In this document: positions 35,655 to 44,980 of the stretch, piece by piece
How the letters are laid out: the number at the start of each line of letters is the position of its first letter
Numbering within the stretch: position 1 is the stretch's first letter
Assembly (NCBI GenBank): GCA_964525605.1
Contig: CAZGKT010000002.1
Coordinates: forward strand, 104,761-168,760
Reading direction: 5' to 3'
DNA: 64,000 nucleotides
From: CAVTWJ01 sp964525605
GTDB taxonomy: Bacteria; Oederibacteriota; Muellerivitia; Muellerivitales; Muellerivitaceae
Position numbers and translations under genes: made by a program
Notes under the pieces: model-generated
Told to the model about the DNA's origin: nothing
Databases searched by the model: none
Seen by the model: the letters and a program-made list of their open reading frames with translations, nothing else

Positions 35655-35906
35655 TATGCTTCTCCTTGAAAAATAAATAGTGGCCGTTTCAGCCAAACAA
35701 TTCTGGAAGGCAAGATAAATCGAAGAAGGATTTTCGGCAAGCCCTTCGTATCATCGGATTCAAGTTTCAGCTTTGATTCATTCTTAGCGAAAGAATATAT
35801 GGAAAAGTTGGTTTCGATTGATTTTGCAGGTGTTATTTCGCGTCGTTTTACAAAAAGCGGAGGGAGAAATGATATCTTTCGATGTTCATCCTTCACCCGC
35901 TCATTT

Positions 35907-36230
35907 TTATTTCCACATCTCGCTTAACAAGCTTCCCTTGATCTCTGCCGCCAGTTTGCGGGAAGCCGTCTGCATCGCATTCCCCAAGGCTTCGTAGCCC
36001 TTCTTGCCGGATTGAGACCTTTCGAGTTCATCAACTATTTCGCGGGCCCTATTCATGCACTCCAGGGTCCAGGGGCCGCATTGTTTGGAGGCTGTATCGG
36101 CCCAGCGCACAAAAAATCTGGCCCAATCGATCACTTCCGGGTCTGAAGAACCCTCGCACAAGTCGTAATGCGTGATCAGTACATAAAGTTGATTTTCGAT
36201 ATCCAGATAAAAACCTTTTGAAGAGTTCAT
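35907..36230 (-). CDS. Small protein homologous to the CheA N-terminal region
   Basis: A 107-residue helical protein, last gene of the chemosensory run, 12 bases after the double-receiver gene. Residues ~30-95 align by eye to residues ~40-105 of the CheA encoded at 45507-47513: an A-x-FxxW motif, a CGxW motif (KQCGPWTLE versus QGCGSWSKE), then IVxxIE and ALxxxxxxxSxxLExEM. Neither copy is recognised as a known domain. It may be a shared docking module. Confidence 0.6.
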   Translation of the reverse strand: MNSSKGFYLDIENQLYVLITHYDLCEGSSDPEVIDWARFFVRWADTASKQCGPWTLECMNRAREIVDELERSQSGKKGYEALGNAMQTASRKLAAEIKGSLLSEMWK

Positions 36231-36242
36231 TTTTCCTTGCCT

Positions 36243-37043
36243 TTATTCCCCGCCGACCAGGCGCGGCAATGTTTCAGCTACCGCCATCAAATCCTTGAGG
36301 GTCACGGCGATTTCCTCCTCCGAGGACGGCTTGGCCAGCGTCCTGACCGTGGGATAAGCCTTCAGTTCTTCTTTTAATTGCGAGGTGAAAGACCCCGACA
36401 GCACCAACACGGGTTTGTATTTCAAAACCGGGTTGCGATGAAGAATCTTCAAAAAAGTTTGGCCGTCCATTCCGGGCATTTGAAGATCGGTGACGATGAG
36501 ATCCACCCGTTTGTTGGACATTTCGGACATGGCTTGTCGGCCATCCTCGGCCTCTCGAACGGTGGAACCCGGAAAGTGCTTGGTCATGATTCGACGCAGG
36601 AATCCACGAATGGTGTTCGAATCTTCGATCAATAGAATTTGCAACCCCTTGGTTTCACCCTCGAGAATCTGTTCCGCCGCAGCGCCGAAATGCTCCCCAA
36701 TCCGGGCCAACATTTCAGCGCGCTGACTCCGATGAAAAACCGCCGTGACCGGATAGGTGCCTGCCAGGTCCCCGCCTTCACCCGGAACCCGATCCGTGAT
36801 CAGAAAAATAGGGGGTTTTTTACCCTTCATTTTTTGCAGGACCTCCTCCCCTCCCTGACCGAGCAATTTCAGATCCGCCACCACCAGCTGGAAAATCTGG
36901 CTTTTCAAGAACCGATCCATTTCTTCAAGGTTTTCGGCCTCCACTGTCTCGTATTCCAGACTTTGGAGCCTGACAGCCAGGATTTTACGGGCCGTGTTGT
37001 TTGCGTCCGCCACCAGGATTGTCTTTTTTTCAGTTTTCACCAT
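36243..37043 (-). CDS. Double receiver-domain response regulator
   Basis: About 266 residues with two CheY-like receivers. The first (about 7-115) keeps a phospho-acceptor aspartate in VVADLKLLG but lacks the canonical C-terminal Lys, so it is probably degenerate. The second (about 145-255) is complete: IEDSNTIRG, TDLQMPGMDG, VLSGS and AKPSS. No output domain is present. The ATG at 37043, overlapping the cheB stop, has GGAGG five bases upstream. Likely a phosphate sink or coupling regulator. Confidence 0.85.
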   Translation of the reverse strand: MVKTEKKTILVADANNTARKILAVRLQSLEYETVEAENLEEMDRFLKSQIFQLVVADLKLLGQGGEEVLQKMKGKKPPIFLITDRVPGEGGDLAGTYPVTAVFHRSQRAEMLARIGEHFGAAAEQILEGETKGLQILLIEDSNTIRGFLRRIMTKHFPGSTVREAEDGRQAMSEMSNKRVDLIVTDLQMPGMDGQTFLKILHRNPVLKYKPVLVLSGSFTSQLKEELKAYPTVRTLAKPSSEEEIAVTLKDLMAVAETLPRLVGGE

Positions 37044-38089
37044 GACTTCCTCCCTTCCAAGCTCGCCAAAATGCCCTTCAGTTTTGATTGAAGGGCATCG
37101 GCCATTAAATGCAACGGCACCACCTCGTCCACAGCCCCGCAGGCCACGGCTTCTTTCGGCATTCCATACACCACGCTGGTCGTTTCGTCCTGGGCCAGGG
37201 TCACCGCCCCCGCTTTCCGCATGGCCAGGAGGCCTTCCGCCCCATCCTGACCCATGCCGGTCAGGATCAAACCCACCGCGTTGGCCCCGGCGGTCCGGGC
37301 CACCGAATGGAAAAGAACATCCACGCTGGGACGGCAATGATTGACGAGCGGTCCCTCCGGGCATGTCACTCGGTACTTTTCACCCTCTCGATTTACCACC
37401 ATGTGCTTGCCCCCGGGCGCGATCAATGCCACCCCGTTCTGCACCCAATCACCGTTGGCTGCCTCTCGAACGCGAATCCGGCAATCCCGGTCAAGCCTTT
37501 GGGCCAAATCACGAGTGAAAACCGGGGGCATATGCTGGACGATGACTAGACCAGGCGCGTCAGGCGGCAGGGCCCTGAGTATTTCGGCCAGGGCCTCCGT
37601 TCCACCCGTGGAAGCGCCGAGAGCCGCGATCGCCCGGCTGGGTTTCCCTGTTGCGGGCGTCTTTCGCGCGGGAATCCGAACCCATTTTTTCCGCCGGGGC
37701 TTAGCCCCTGCGGTTTCTTTCAAAACCCGAACCAGCTGAATCATCCCGGATCCAAAAGTCCCGTACGCGGGCTTTTCCAGAACCTCCACGGCTCCCAGCT
37801 CCAGGGCCCGCAGGGCCAAAGCGCTGTTTTTCTCCGTGAAGCTTGAAAAAATCACGACCGGCATGGGCCGGTGGGTCATCAGACGATCCAGGAAAGTCAA
37901 CCCGTCCATTCTCGGCAACTCCAAATCGAGGGTGAGAATATCGGGCCTGTGTTTGAGGATCATGTCCCTAGCCTCAAAAGGATCGGAAGCCTCACCCACC
38001 ACTTCCAAACCCTCGGCCTCGAATACGCCCGTGAGCGCTTTACGAATGAAGGCCGAATCATCCACGATCAAAACCCGAATAGTCGACAT
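37037..38089 (-). CDS. cheB: Chemotaxis methylesterase/glutaminase
   Basis: A 350-residue CheB: receiver domain (D10/D11, D55 in TLDLELPRMDG, K107) and C-terminal methylesterase with the Ser-His-Asp triad S160 (GASTGG), H186 (VQHMPP) and D282 (GMGQDG). It demethylates and deamidates receptor glutamates for adaptation. GGAG is seven bases before the ATG. Confidence 0.97.
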   Translation of the reverse strand: MSTIRVLIVDDSAFIRKALTGVFEAEGLEVVGEASDPFEARDMILKHRPDILTLDLELPRMDGLTFLDRLMTHRPMPVVIFSSFTEKNSALALRALELGAVEVLEKPAYGTFGSGMIQLVRVLKETAGAKPRRKKWVRIPARKTPATGKPSRAIAALGASTGGTEALAEILRALPPDAPGLVIVQHMPPVFTRDLAQRLDRDCRIRVREAANGDWVQNGVALIAPGGKHMVVNREGEKYRVTCPEGPLVNHCRPSVDVLFHSVARTAGANAVGLILTGMGQDGAEGLLAMRKAGAVTLAQDETTSVVYGMPKEAVACGAVDEVVPLHLMADALQSKLKGILASLEGRKSW

Positions 38090-38110
38090 CGTGAAACTCC
38101 CCGCTCCTGG

Positions 38111-38506
38111 TTATTCCTGCGTCCCTGGCTGAATCCCCAGGGCCTTTTCGATGACACCCCTCAAAAGCGCTGGCTCGAAGGGTTTGCGAACAACTTCGCG
38201 GACCCCCTGCTGAAAAAGCGAATCCAGCACCGATTGGTTGCCTTCCGAGCTCACCACCACGACCTGAAGCTTGGAAAGAAGGGGATCCTTCGCCATTTCC
38301 CCGATCATTTCCTGTCCCGTCATATCCGGCATGTTCAGGTCCGCCAACACCAGATCCACCCAGTGTTCCCGCATCTGCGCCAGCCCTTCCCGGCCGTTGC
38401 CAGCCTCCCAGATTTCCCCAATCGGAAGCCGGGTCAGGTTCAGGATCTTCTTGATGATCTTCCGGGTGGTCCCCGAGTCATCCACGATTAAAAAATTGAA
38501 AGCCAT
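38111..38506 (-). CDS. cheY: CheY-like single-domain response regulator
   Basis: A 131-residue receiver without output domain. Acidic pair D9/D10, phospho-acceptor D56 (VLADLNMPDMTG), switch S in VVSSEG and K in VRKPFEP. Expected to carry the CheA phosphoryl signal to an effector; the target is unknown because no flagellar genes are in the window. GAGGAGG lies near the ATG. Confidence 0.92.
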   Translation of the reverse strand: MAFNFLIVDDSGTTRKIIKKILNLTRLPIGEIWEAGNGREGLAQMREHWVDLVLADLNMPDMTGQEMIGEMAKDPLLSKLQVVVVSSEGNQSVLDSLFQQGVREVVRKPFEPALLRGVIEKALGIQPGTQE

Positions 38507-38538
38507 TGCATCCTCCTCAATCTAAAGTTCAAACTTCC

Positions 38539-39030
38539 TCAAAGCTCCCAAACGCCTTGGGACCCTTTCAAAACGACCCGACCCGTCTCCATTTCCAGAT
38601 ACATCGTTCGGTAATCCGTACCGCCCGTGTCTTCCCGGGTGACCATCAAACCGTTTTTCCATAAAAATCGTTTGGCCAGGACCAGATTCCGCTCCCCGAT
38701 GTTGAAAAAATCATTCGTCGAGGCCAGGGGTTTGGCCCCTCCCGCCAGTTTGATCACCAGATTTGCCCGGCTGGCGCCCAATCCAAAAACCATGTTGAGG
38801 AAGGACGTCAGCCCCGTATCGCCGAACATGGCGGGCCGGGCCGCGGCTTTCTCCTGGTTCAAAATCGAATCCGGAAGCATGAAATGAAGCAGTCCTCCTA
38901 CTTTTTTCTGGGGATCATAGGCCGTCACGCCCACGCAAGATCCCAAGGAGTAGGTCACCACCACCTCTTGAGCCTCGTCCGTCACGTAGAAATCCCCAAC
39001 ACCCACCACTTTTTTGGTCACCAGATCCAT
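38539..39030 (-). CDS. cheD: Chemoreceptor glutamine deamidase
   Basis: A 163-residue CheD. Catalytic C32 in YSLGSCVGVTAYD and H49 in GGLLHFMLP are present, with FGDTGLTSFL further on and FNIGERNL. It deamidates receptor glutamines and can interact with CheC-type phosphatases. The ATG at 39030 follows AAGGA; the longer frame from 39087 is rejected. Confidence 0.95.
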   Translation of the reverse strand: MDLVTKKVVGVGDFYVTDEAQEVVVTYSLGSCVGVTAYDPQKKVGGLLHFMLPDSILNQEKAAARPAMFGDTGLTSFLNMVFGLGASRANLVIKLAGGAKPLASTNDFFNIGERNLVLAKRFLWKNGLMVTREDTGGTDYRTMYLEMETGRVVLKGSQGVWEL

Positions 39031-39043
39031 CGTTCGTTCCTTG

Positions 39044-39871
39044 TTACGGCTTGAGATAAACCGAAGGCGCCACGCTTTTAAGACCATGCCGGACCCTCAA
39101 AAGGCTTTCCGAAAATCCGGTGTAAAGATAACCGCCGTGCTTCAAGACCCGGGTCAGGCGTTCTACAAGTATTTGCTGGACGGGCTGGTCGAAATAAATC
39201 ATGACATTCCGACAAAAAATGACATCAAACCTGGAGCTAAAGGGGTATTCGGTTCCGTTGAGATTGAGCCTCGAAAACTGTGTTAGTTCCCGCAATTCGG
39301 GGGATACCTGGAAAAAACTTTCCTTGCCGTTTTTTTCCAAGTGGAAATATTTTGAAAGCCACCCCGATGGAATGTTTTCCGCAATCTCCCTTTCGTAGCG
39401 TCCCTCCAGGGCTTTGGCCAAAACCCGATGGGAAAGATCCGTTCCCAGCACCTTTACGGGGCGGACCTTCTCTAAAACCTCAACCGCACACATGGCCAAC
39501 CCGTAGGCCTCCTCGCCCGTAGAACAGGCCGCGCTCCAGATTCGGACCGGATCCTTATGAGCACGTTTCAACCCGGGCAACACCGTCCCCATGAAATGCT
39601 CAAAATGCCGTGATTCCCTGAAAAATTCGGTCTTGTTAGTCGTCACACAATCAAGCATTTGACCCAGTTCCAATCCCGTTTCATCCGAAACCAGGTATTG
39701 GAAATAACCCTTGAAGGAATCAAACGCGAGGGCCCGCAAGCGTTTGCGCAAGCGCGATTGAAGCAGGTCTCTCTTGTGATGTTCCAGCTTGATTCCGCTG
39801 TGTTCATAAACGATCCGCGCGAAACCTTCGAATTCCGTTCGTCGCATTTCCTTCATAACGGCCATCTCCAT
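39044..39871 (-). CDS. cheR: Chemotaxis receptor methyltransferase
   Basis: A 275-residue S-adenosylmethionine-dependent methyltransferase acting on receptor glutamates. CheR N-domain helices, then the catalytic domain with WSAACSTGEEAYGLAM, LGTDLSHRVLAKA and FDVIFCRNVMIYF. GGAGG is eight bases before the ATG. Confidence 0.96.
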   Translation of the reverse strand: MEMAVMKEMRRTEFEGFARIVYEHSGIKLEHHKRDLLQSRLRKRLRALAFDSFKGYFQYLVSDETGLELGQMLDCVTTNKTEFFRESRHFEHFMGTVLPGLKRAHKDPVRIWSAACSTGEEAYGLAMCAVEVLEKVRPVKVLGTDLSHRVLAKALEGRYEREIAENIPSGWLSKYFHLEKNGKESFFQVSPELRELTQFSRLNLNGTEYPFSSRFDVIFCRNVMIYFDQPVQQILVERLTRVLKHGGYLYTGFSESLLRVRHGLKSVAPSVYLKP

Positions 39872-39907
39872 CGTTGAATCCTCCGCCCTGGGGGGCTGGT
39901 TTTAACC

Positions 39908-40435
39908 TCAGCCCGGGAGGGGCGATTTTTCCTTATCCATTGAACTCGTGAACTTTCCCAACTCTTCCAGCCCTTCCAGTTCTTCCGCTTGTACCACCTG
40001 GTCAATGTCCAGAAGGATGACCACCCTTCCCCGGACCCTTGCCAGGCACTGGATGAATTCCAGGGCCTTCCCATTTCCCAATTGGGGGATGGGTTCGAGG
40101 GTCGCCTCTTCCATGCCGAACACCTCGTTCATCGCGTCGACCTGCAGCCCCACCAGGGATTCTCCCTGCACGCCCTTCACCATCACGATCACGATGCAGT
40201 TGTCCCGGGTTCTATCCACACCCGGAAGCCTTAACTTGTGCCGCATATCCGCCACCGGAATGATCTTTCCGCGAAGGTTGATCACTCCCCGGATGTGGGA
40301 AGTGGTCATGGGAACTTCCGTGATCTCCTGCAGGGCAACGATCTCTCGCACCTTGAGGATTTCCACCCCGTATTCTTCGCGGCCAACCCGGAACGTCAGG
40401 CACTTACCTGACTTTTTCAATTCCGCTTTTTCCAT
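39908..40435 (-). CDS. cheW: CheW coupling protein (second copy)
   Basis: A 175-residue CheW domain protein linking receptors to CheA. SH3-like pattern: YGVEILKVREIVALQEITEVP, HIRGVINLRGKIIPVADMRH and GRVVILLDIDQVV. It sits directly after the MCP gene. AAGGAG is six bases before the ATG. The other copy (44967-45488) is divergent, so the two may serve different receptor contacts. Confidence 0.95.
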   Translation of the reverse strand: MEKAELKKSGKCLTFRVGREEYGVEILKVREIVALQEITEVPMTTSHIRGVINLRGKIIPVADMRHKLRLPGVDRTRDNCIVIVMVKGVQGESLVGLQVDAMNEVFGMEEATLEPIPQLGNGKALEFIQCLARVRGRVVILLDIDQVVQAEELEGLEELGKFTSSMDKEKSPLPG

Positions 40436-40483
40436 TTCCTACTCCTTAACCCCAAAAACCATTCGCCTCGGGGTATAGTCCGC

Positions 40484-42028
40484 TTAGAAATTCTTTAGTT
40501 CCTCGTCGCTTAAGGGGATCATTTTTTCCGCCGCTTGTTTGGGCGCGGCTAGAGCCATCTTCGCTTTGACCAACCCCAGGGGATTCAGGACAGGCCGGGG
40601 GTTCAGGGCCACGCCTTTCTTACCCGACTTTTTCTCGGCAAACTCCGGTACGGAGGGGCGCTCCAAATCTTCTTTTTTACCGTTTGTGCCTTCCAGAACC
40701 TGAACCAGCCCCCCCACCATTTCTCTCAAAACCTTCGATTGGGCTGACATTTCCTCACTGGAGGAGGAAAGTTCCTCCGCGTTGGCGCTGTTGCGCTGGG
40801 TGATGTTATCCATCTGGGAAACGGCTCCGTTGACCTCCTGGATGCCCTTGGATTGCTCCTCACTGGCCCCGGCGATCTCCTGAATCAGGTGGGCTGTTTT
40901 CTTTGACCGCTCCACGATTTCCAAAAGGGCTTTCCCGGCCTCATCACTGACTTTCAAACCCTGGGAGGCCCGGCGTGCGTTTTCCTCGGTCAGTGCGGCC
41001 GTATCCTTGGCCGCCGCGGAACTGCGCTGAGCCAGATTGCGAACCTCTTCGGCCACCACCGCGAATCCCCTTCCCTGTTCCCCGGCCCGCGCCGCTTCCA
41101 CGGCCGCGTTTAAGGCCAACAGGTTGGTCTGGAAAGCGATCTCCTCGATGGTCTTGAGGATCTTGGATACTTTCTCCGCGCTCTCATTCATCTCTTTCAT
41201 GGCGCTGACGGTTTCCGTCACGCATCGGTTGCCCCGCAAGACCGTTTCCTGGGTTTCTTCCATGAGTTTCTTGGCTCGCTGGGCGTTTTCCGCGTTTTGC
41301 CGTGTCATGGAGGCCATTTCCTCCAAAGAAGCGCTGGTCTCCTCCAAACTGCTGGCGGATTCACTGGCCCCCTCGGCCAATTGCTGGCTGGCAGTTGAAA
41401 TCTGGGCCGAATTGGTGGATACCTGGCCGGCACTGATCCCAAGGCTTCCAATGATGTTTTTGAGGGGATCGGATACCTGCCGCTGAAGCCTTACCGATGT
41501 CAAAAAGGAGACCGCGATCGAAAGCGCCAGGACTAGCACCGTCACGAGCGTATAGGCGGTCATCCGCGAGCTCATTTCCTTCATGTCCGATTCCAGGTAA
41601 ACCGTCCCCTGTTTCAGGTCATTCATCGATATGTCGTGGTACAACTTCAAGTTTCCCCCTGAAAACTCATAGCCCTCCGATTTGGCTGGAGGTAGGGCGG
41701 TCCCTGCATTTTTCTCGGACGTATAGGAAGCGAATTGCTGCCCCTTGCTGTCATAAAGACAGGCCATCACGATATGAGGATTGCCCTTGAGGGTTTCCAG
41801 CAAGGTCTGGGCAGTCTTGGGATCATTGAATGCCAAGGCTGCGGTACTATTGTCGCCCACCACTTGGGCGAGGTCCGTCAGGTTGCCCGCCATGATCTTG
41901 GGGTAAGACAACCTCTCGTTGACGGCCAGGATCAAACAGGCCAGCACCAGAGAGAAGGTGGTGGAAATTCCCGTGATCCAGATGATCTTGTCCCGAAGGG
42001 ACTTTTCTTTGAAATCGAACCATGCCAT
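40484..42028 (-). CDS. Methyl-accepting chemoreceptor with CHASE8-like periplasmic domain
   Basis: A 514-residue receptor. TM1 at about 15-36, a periplasmic domain at about 37-150 with STAALAFNDPKTAQTLLETL and PHIVMACLYDSKG, matching the CHASE8 pattern (as in YfiN), TM2 at about 155-178, and a cytoplasmic methyl-accepting domain. The hairpin tip EIAFQTNLLALNAAVEAARA is standard. No clear HAMP domain is recognised. The YfiR-family gene is immediately upstream (spacing 3 bases), supporting a YfiR-CHASE8 partnership. Confidence 0.9.
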   Translation of the reverse strand: MAWFDFKEKSLRDKIIWITGISTTFSLVLACLILAVNERLSYPKIMAGNLTDLAQVVGDNSTAALAFNDPKTAQTLLETLKGNPHIVMACLYDSKGQQFASYTSEKNAGTALPPAKSEGYEFSGGNLKLYHDISMNDLKQGTVYLESDMKEMSSRMTAYTLVTVLVLALSIAVSFLTSVRLQRQVSDPLKNIIGSLGISAGQVSTNSAQISTASQQLAEGASESASSLEETSASLEEMASMTRQNAENAQRAKKLMEETQETVLRGNRCVTETVSAMKEMNESAEKVSKILKTIEEIAFQTNLLALNAAVEAARAGEQGRGFAVVAEEVRNLAQRSSAAAKDTAALTEENARRASQGLKVSDEAGKALLEIVERSKKTAHLIQEIAGASEEQSKGIQEVNGAVSQMDNITQRNSANAEELSSSSEEMSAQSKVLREMVGGLVQVLEGTNGKKEDLERPSVPEFAEKKSGKKGVALNPRPVLNPLGLVKAKMALAAPKQAAEKMIPLSDEELKNF

Positions 42029-42031
42029 GGC

Positions 42032-42586
42032 TTAGTCCTCCGCTTTGAAGAGTTTGGCGACCTGAAGCAATTGGGCGCTGATGGATAATCCTGCTTTTTT
42101 CGCCGCGTCCTCGTTGAGGGTGATGGTGATCCGCTGACCCACCTGGTCAAACTGGATCGCCCCGCCCTTCACGGGAAAACTCTCGATCTCGGAGACCGTG
42201 AGGGTTTTGGACCCGGCCAGGGCCTGCAGGATGTCTCGGATCTGATCCTTTTCGGAGTAAGCGATGAAAAGAATCTGGCACCGCCCCAAGGCCGCGGCCC
42301 GCTGGGGATTGAAACTTCCAAAGCGTTTCACGCTCAGGGAATGCCCGCTGATGGTTTTGCCGGTCACTTCCGAATCCAGGGTCGAACCGAAGGGGTCTTC
42401 CCCCACGATCCCGATCACGAAGGGGGAGTCGTCGGCGGCAAAGGCGGTCTTGGGCCACCGCACGAACTGGCTGAAGTTGTAAAGATAGGCGGCCTTGACG
42501 CTGTACTCGGTGACTTCTCCCACCGCCGGCCCTGAACCGGCGGTTAAGAGAAGCAAGCCTAGTAAGAGAGAGAGTTTGTTTTTCAT
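42032..42586 (-). CDS. YfiR-family (DUF4154) periplasmic protein
   Basis: About 184 residues. Signal peptide, then the family pattern VKAAYLYNFSQFVRWP near the mature N-terminus, VIGIVGEDPFG, CQILFIAYSE and LTVSEIESFPVKGGAIQF. In Pseudomonas YfiR binds the CHASE8 domain of the cyclase YfiN; here the neighbour is a CHASE8-type MCP. The start at 42586 has GGAG six bases upstream; an ATG at 42598 is possible. Confidence 0.9.
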   Translation of the reverse strand: MKNKLSLLLGLLLLTAGSGPAVGEVTEYSVKAAYLYNFSQFVRWPKTAFAADDSPFVIGIVGEDPFGSTLDSEVTGKTISGHSLSVKRFGSFNPQRAAALGRCQILFIAYSEKDQIRDILQALAGSKTLTVSEIESFPVKGGAIQFDQVGQRITITLNEDAAKKAGLSISAQLLQVAKLFKAED

Positions 42587-42720
42587 TTTCGTCTCCATGT
42601 TTCTTTGAATGACTGATTCGATACCTCGTAACGCAACCCCGATGCCAACTTGACCGCCTTGAATACTCTTGAAAAAGAACCTTTTTTTACTTTTGAGGTC
42701 CGTTTTCGCCGACCAGATTC

Positions 42721-42751
42721 TGGGCGGTGACCAGAACTTGGTCGCCGCCCA
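42721..42751 (-). other. Long stem-loop after the TonB receptor gene
   Basis: TGGGCGGTGACCA and TGGTCGCCGCCCA form a 13-base stem with one wobble and a five-base loop, 24 bases past the receptor stop. There is no following T-run, so it may stabilise or process the mRNA and set different levels for the receptor and the downstream genes. Confidence 0.5.
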
Positions 42752-42775
42752 AACCCGGCTAGGCTGTTTCTTTTC

Positions 42776-44980
42776 TTAGTACCTGACCGTGACTTTGCCC
42801 GCGACGGCCGGAACAATCTCCGTCGGTGAGACGCCGTAGGACTGCAGGGTCTCCGTATGGGCGCCCTCCAGGTCCAATCCCCACAGGGCCACTTCCAGGC
42901 TGTCGTTGGCCTTGAAATTCGCGCCTAGGTCCCAACGGAAGTAGGAAGGCGTGATGGAGTTTCCCGAGTTGGCGTCGTACAGGTAGGTGGTGTCGGTAAA
43001 GGTGACGTTGTTGTTCAGTTCCAACCCCTTGACCCATTCATAGGTCAGGCGGCAGTTCACCAAGTTGTGCGGGGGCGGCGCGCCCAAGTCCACGTTGGAG
43101 GCGTTAATCATGGCCTGGTCGTAGCCTTGGTAGGTGTAGGCCACCGAAGCGTGGAAGTTGGAGGCCGGCTCCCACTTCACGCTGGTTTCCACGCCGTAAA
43201 TATCCCCCTCGCCGCTGTTGGTTTCCTGGTAAGGCGTCAAACCGGTGGAGGGATCGAAAACTCCCAGGGGACTTGTGAAAACCTGGTTCACGGACGGGAT
43301 GGAGATCAAATTCTCGTAGTGGTTGTAGAAGGAGGCGATATCGAGTGATATTTCCTTCGTGACGTTGGTCCTAAAACCCAACTCGTACGAAACCAGGGTC
43401 TCGGACTGAAGGCTGGGGTTCGGCACCAGGCCCTCATAGTAGGCGGGGGTTCCGGGACCAAAGGTTCCGGGCGGGACCCCATAGAGGTAGAGGTATCCGT
43501 CCTCAGCCAGTTGGGTCGGGATGCGCACCGCGCGGGAAACCGCGCCCCAGAAACTGCTGTTGTCGTCCGGCAAAAAGAGAACGCGGCCCGAGGGCTGCCA
43601 TTCGGTTCCCGTATAGGGGTTGTTTTCGGCCTTGACCCCCCCGGTCACATAGAGACGTCCTTCCACGAGGGTCAGCTTGTCCTGCAGGAAGCCCGAGTAG
43701 ATGTTCTGGCTCTGCGGAGCGTACTGCCAGGCGATCTGGTTGAAGAACTGGTCGGTGTAGTTGCGCCAGCTCCCGCCCCAGGTAATCTCGTTGATCCCCG
43801 CTAAGTGGAACCGGTGCTGAAACTCCACATTGGCCTGTCCCAGGTTGGAGATGCGGTCATCGTTGGCAGTCGTCAGGTTGTCGTAATCGTAATAGGCCAG
43901 GGCCTGAATTTCGGAATCATCCTGAAAATCCCGGGTCCATCGGGCCAGGAGGTAGGCGTGCTGGTCGATATTGGTATTGATGTCCGTAAAGGACATGAAA
44001 TTGGACGGGTTGAAGAAGGGGTCGCTGGCAGTACTCAACTGGGCATAGTTGGTGTAGCCCTTTTGAGCTTCTCCCTCGAAGGTGAATTGATCAGCATCGG
44101 CATGGATATCCGAGCGAAACCCGGCCCTAAAATCGTACCAGGCGTCATTCCAGGCGCCCCCCAGGGCGCTTTCCCCTTCCCCCGTCACGGCGTTCTGGGA
44201 AGGGTTTACGTTGTTGACCTGGCCAAAAATTCGGTAAAAGGCGTCCTCTGAAAACTTGCCACCGTAACGGAAGGCGCCTGTACCGTTAAGGGCGGTTTGG
44301 CCGGAAACCCCAGCGGGGTATAGGGGCAAGCCAATGCCGGTGGACAAAAAGAGGCCCTGGGTGACCTTGGTGTCTTTAGTAATGATATTGACCACGCCGT
44401 TGACGGCGTTGGAACCCCACAGGGTACCGCCAGGCCCGCGGATGACCTCGATATGGTCGATATCCTCCAGCATGATATCTTGTTGGTTCCAGTTGACTCC
44501 GCCCAAGACGGGGTCGTAAACACTGCGCCCGTCCACAAGAACTAGCATCTTATCGTTGTAGTTGGCGTTGAAGCCGCGGGCGCTGATAGCCCAAACGTCG
44601 GCTGATTGGCGCGCGACCTGCACGCCGGGAACCATGGCCAGAAGATCCGGCACTGTCTGGGCCCCGCTGCGCCGGATATCATCCTGCGTGATCACAAAGA
44701 TCGCCGAGGTAGCGTCCCGGAGGGATTCCGCCTTTTTAGAGGAGGAAGTCACCACCACGTTGAGGCCCATCAATTGTTCCAGACTGGCCATCGACAAATC
44801 CTGGGCGGGGGTGGGTGTCCCCACGGCGGCAGTCGCCGTCGATGCGGCGGACCTGTTCGCAACGGGTGTCGCGGCCTGATTTTCCTGAGCCCCCACAGGT
44901 TCCATCATCCCCCCGGCGGCGAACAGCCCCAAAACCGTCAGGGTTTTGAGTGTATTCAACATCTTTTCAAAACGCTTCAT
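42776..44980 (-). CDS. TonB-dependent outer-membrane receptor
   Basis: A 734-residue receptor with signal peptide, a Thr/Ala-rich linker, a plug domain (about 75-200: TSAIFVITQDDIRRSG, DLLAMVPGVQVAR, HIEVIRGPGGTLWGSNAVNG) and a 22-strand-type barrel ending in an aromatic residue (VRY). The pre-plug segment DLSMASLEQLMGLNVVVTS is typical of receptors next to YfiR-family genes. Ligand is unknown; a vitamin, siderophore or glycan are all possible. It lies inside the che operon, overlapping the upstream cheW by 14 bases, with GGAGG before the ATG. Confidence 0.95.
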   Translation of the reverse strand: MKRFEKMLNTLKTLTVLGLFAAGGMMEPVGAQENQAATPVANRSAASTATAAVGTPTPAQDLSMASLEQLMGLNVVVTSSSKKAESLRDATSAIFVITQDDIRRSGAQTVPDLLAMVPGVQVARQSADVWAISARGFNANYNDKMLVLVDGRSVYDPVLGGVNWNQQDIMLEDIDHIEVIRGPGGTLWGSNAVNGVVNIITKDTKVTQGLFLSTGIGLPLYPAGVSGQTALNGTGAFRYGGKFSEDAFYRIFGQVNNVNPSQNAVTGEGESALGGAWNDAWYDFRAGFRSDIHADADQFTFEGEAQKGYTNYAQLSTASDPFFNPSNFMSFTDINTNIDQHAYLLARWTRDFQDDSEIQALAYYDYDNLTTANDDRISNLGQANVEFQHRFHLAGINEITWGGSWRNYTDQFFNQIAWQYAPQSQNIYSGFLQDKLTLVEGRLYVTGGVKAENNPYTGTEWQPSGRVLFLPDDNSSFWGAVSRAVRIPTQLAEDGYLYLYGVPPGTFGPGTPAYYEGLVPNPSLQSETLVSYELGFRTNVTKEISLDIASFYNHYENLISIPSVNQVFTSPLGVFDPSTGLTPYQETNSGEGDIYGVETSVKWEPASNFHASVAYTYQGYDQAMINASNVDLGAPPPHNLVNCRLTYEWVKGLELNNNVTFTDTTYLYDANSGNSITPSYFRWDLGANFKANDSLEVALWGLDLEGAHTETLQSYGVSPTEIVPAVAGKVTVRY

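Noticed and set aside
35654..35896. An 80-codon minus-strand frame upstream of the cyclophilin
   Set aside because: Its end overlaps the cyclophilin ribosome site and start codon, and its sequence is AT-rich with no recognisable pattern.
42721..42751. Calling the stem-loop after the TonB receptor a rho-independent terminator
   Set aside because: No T-run follows the stem, and downstream genes appear to belong to the same operon.
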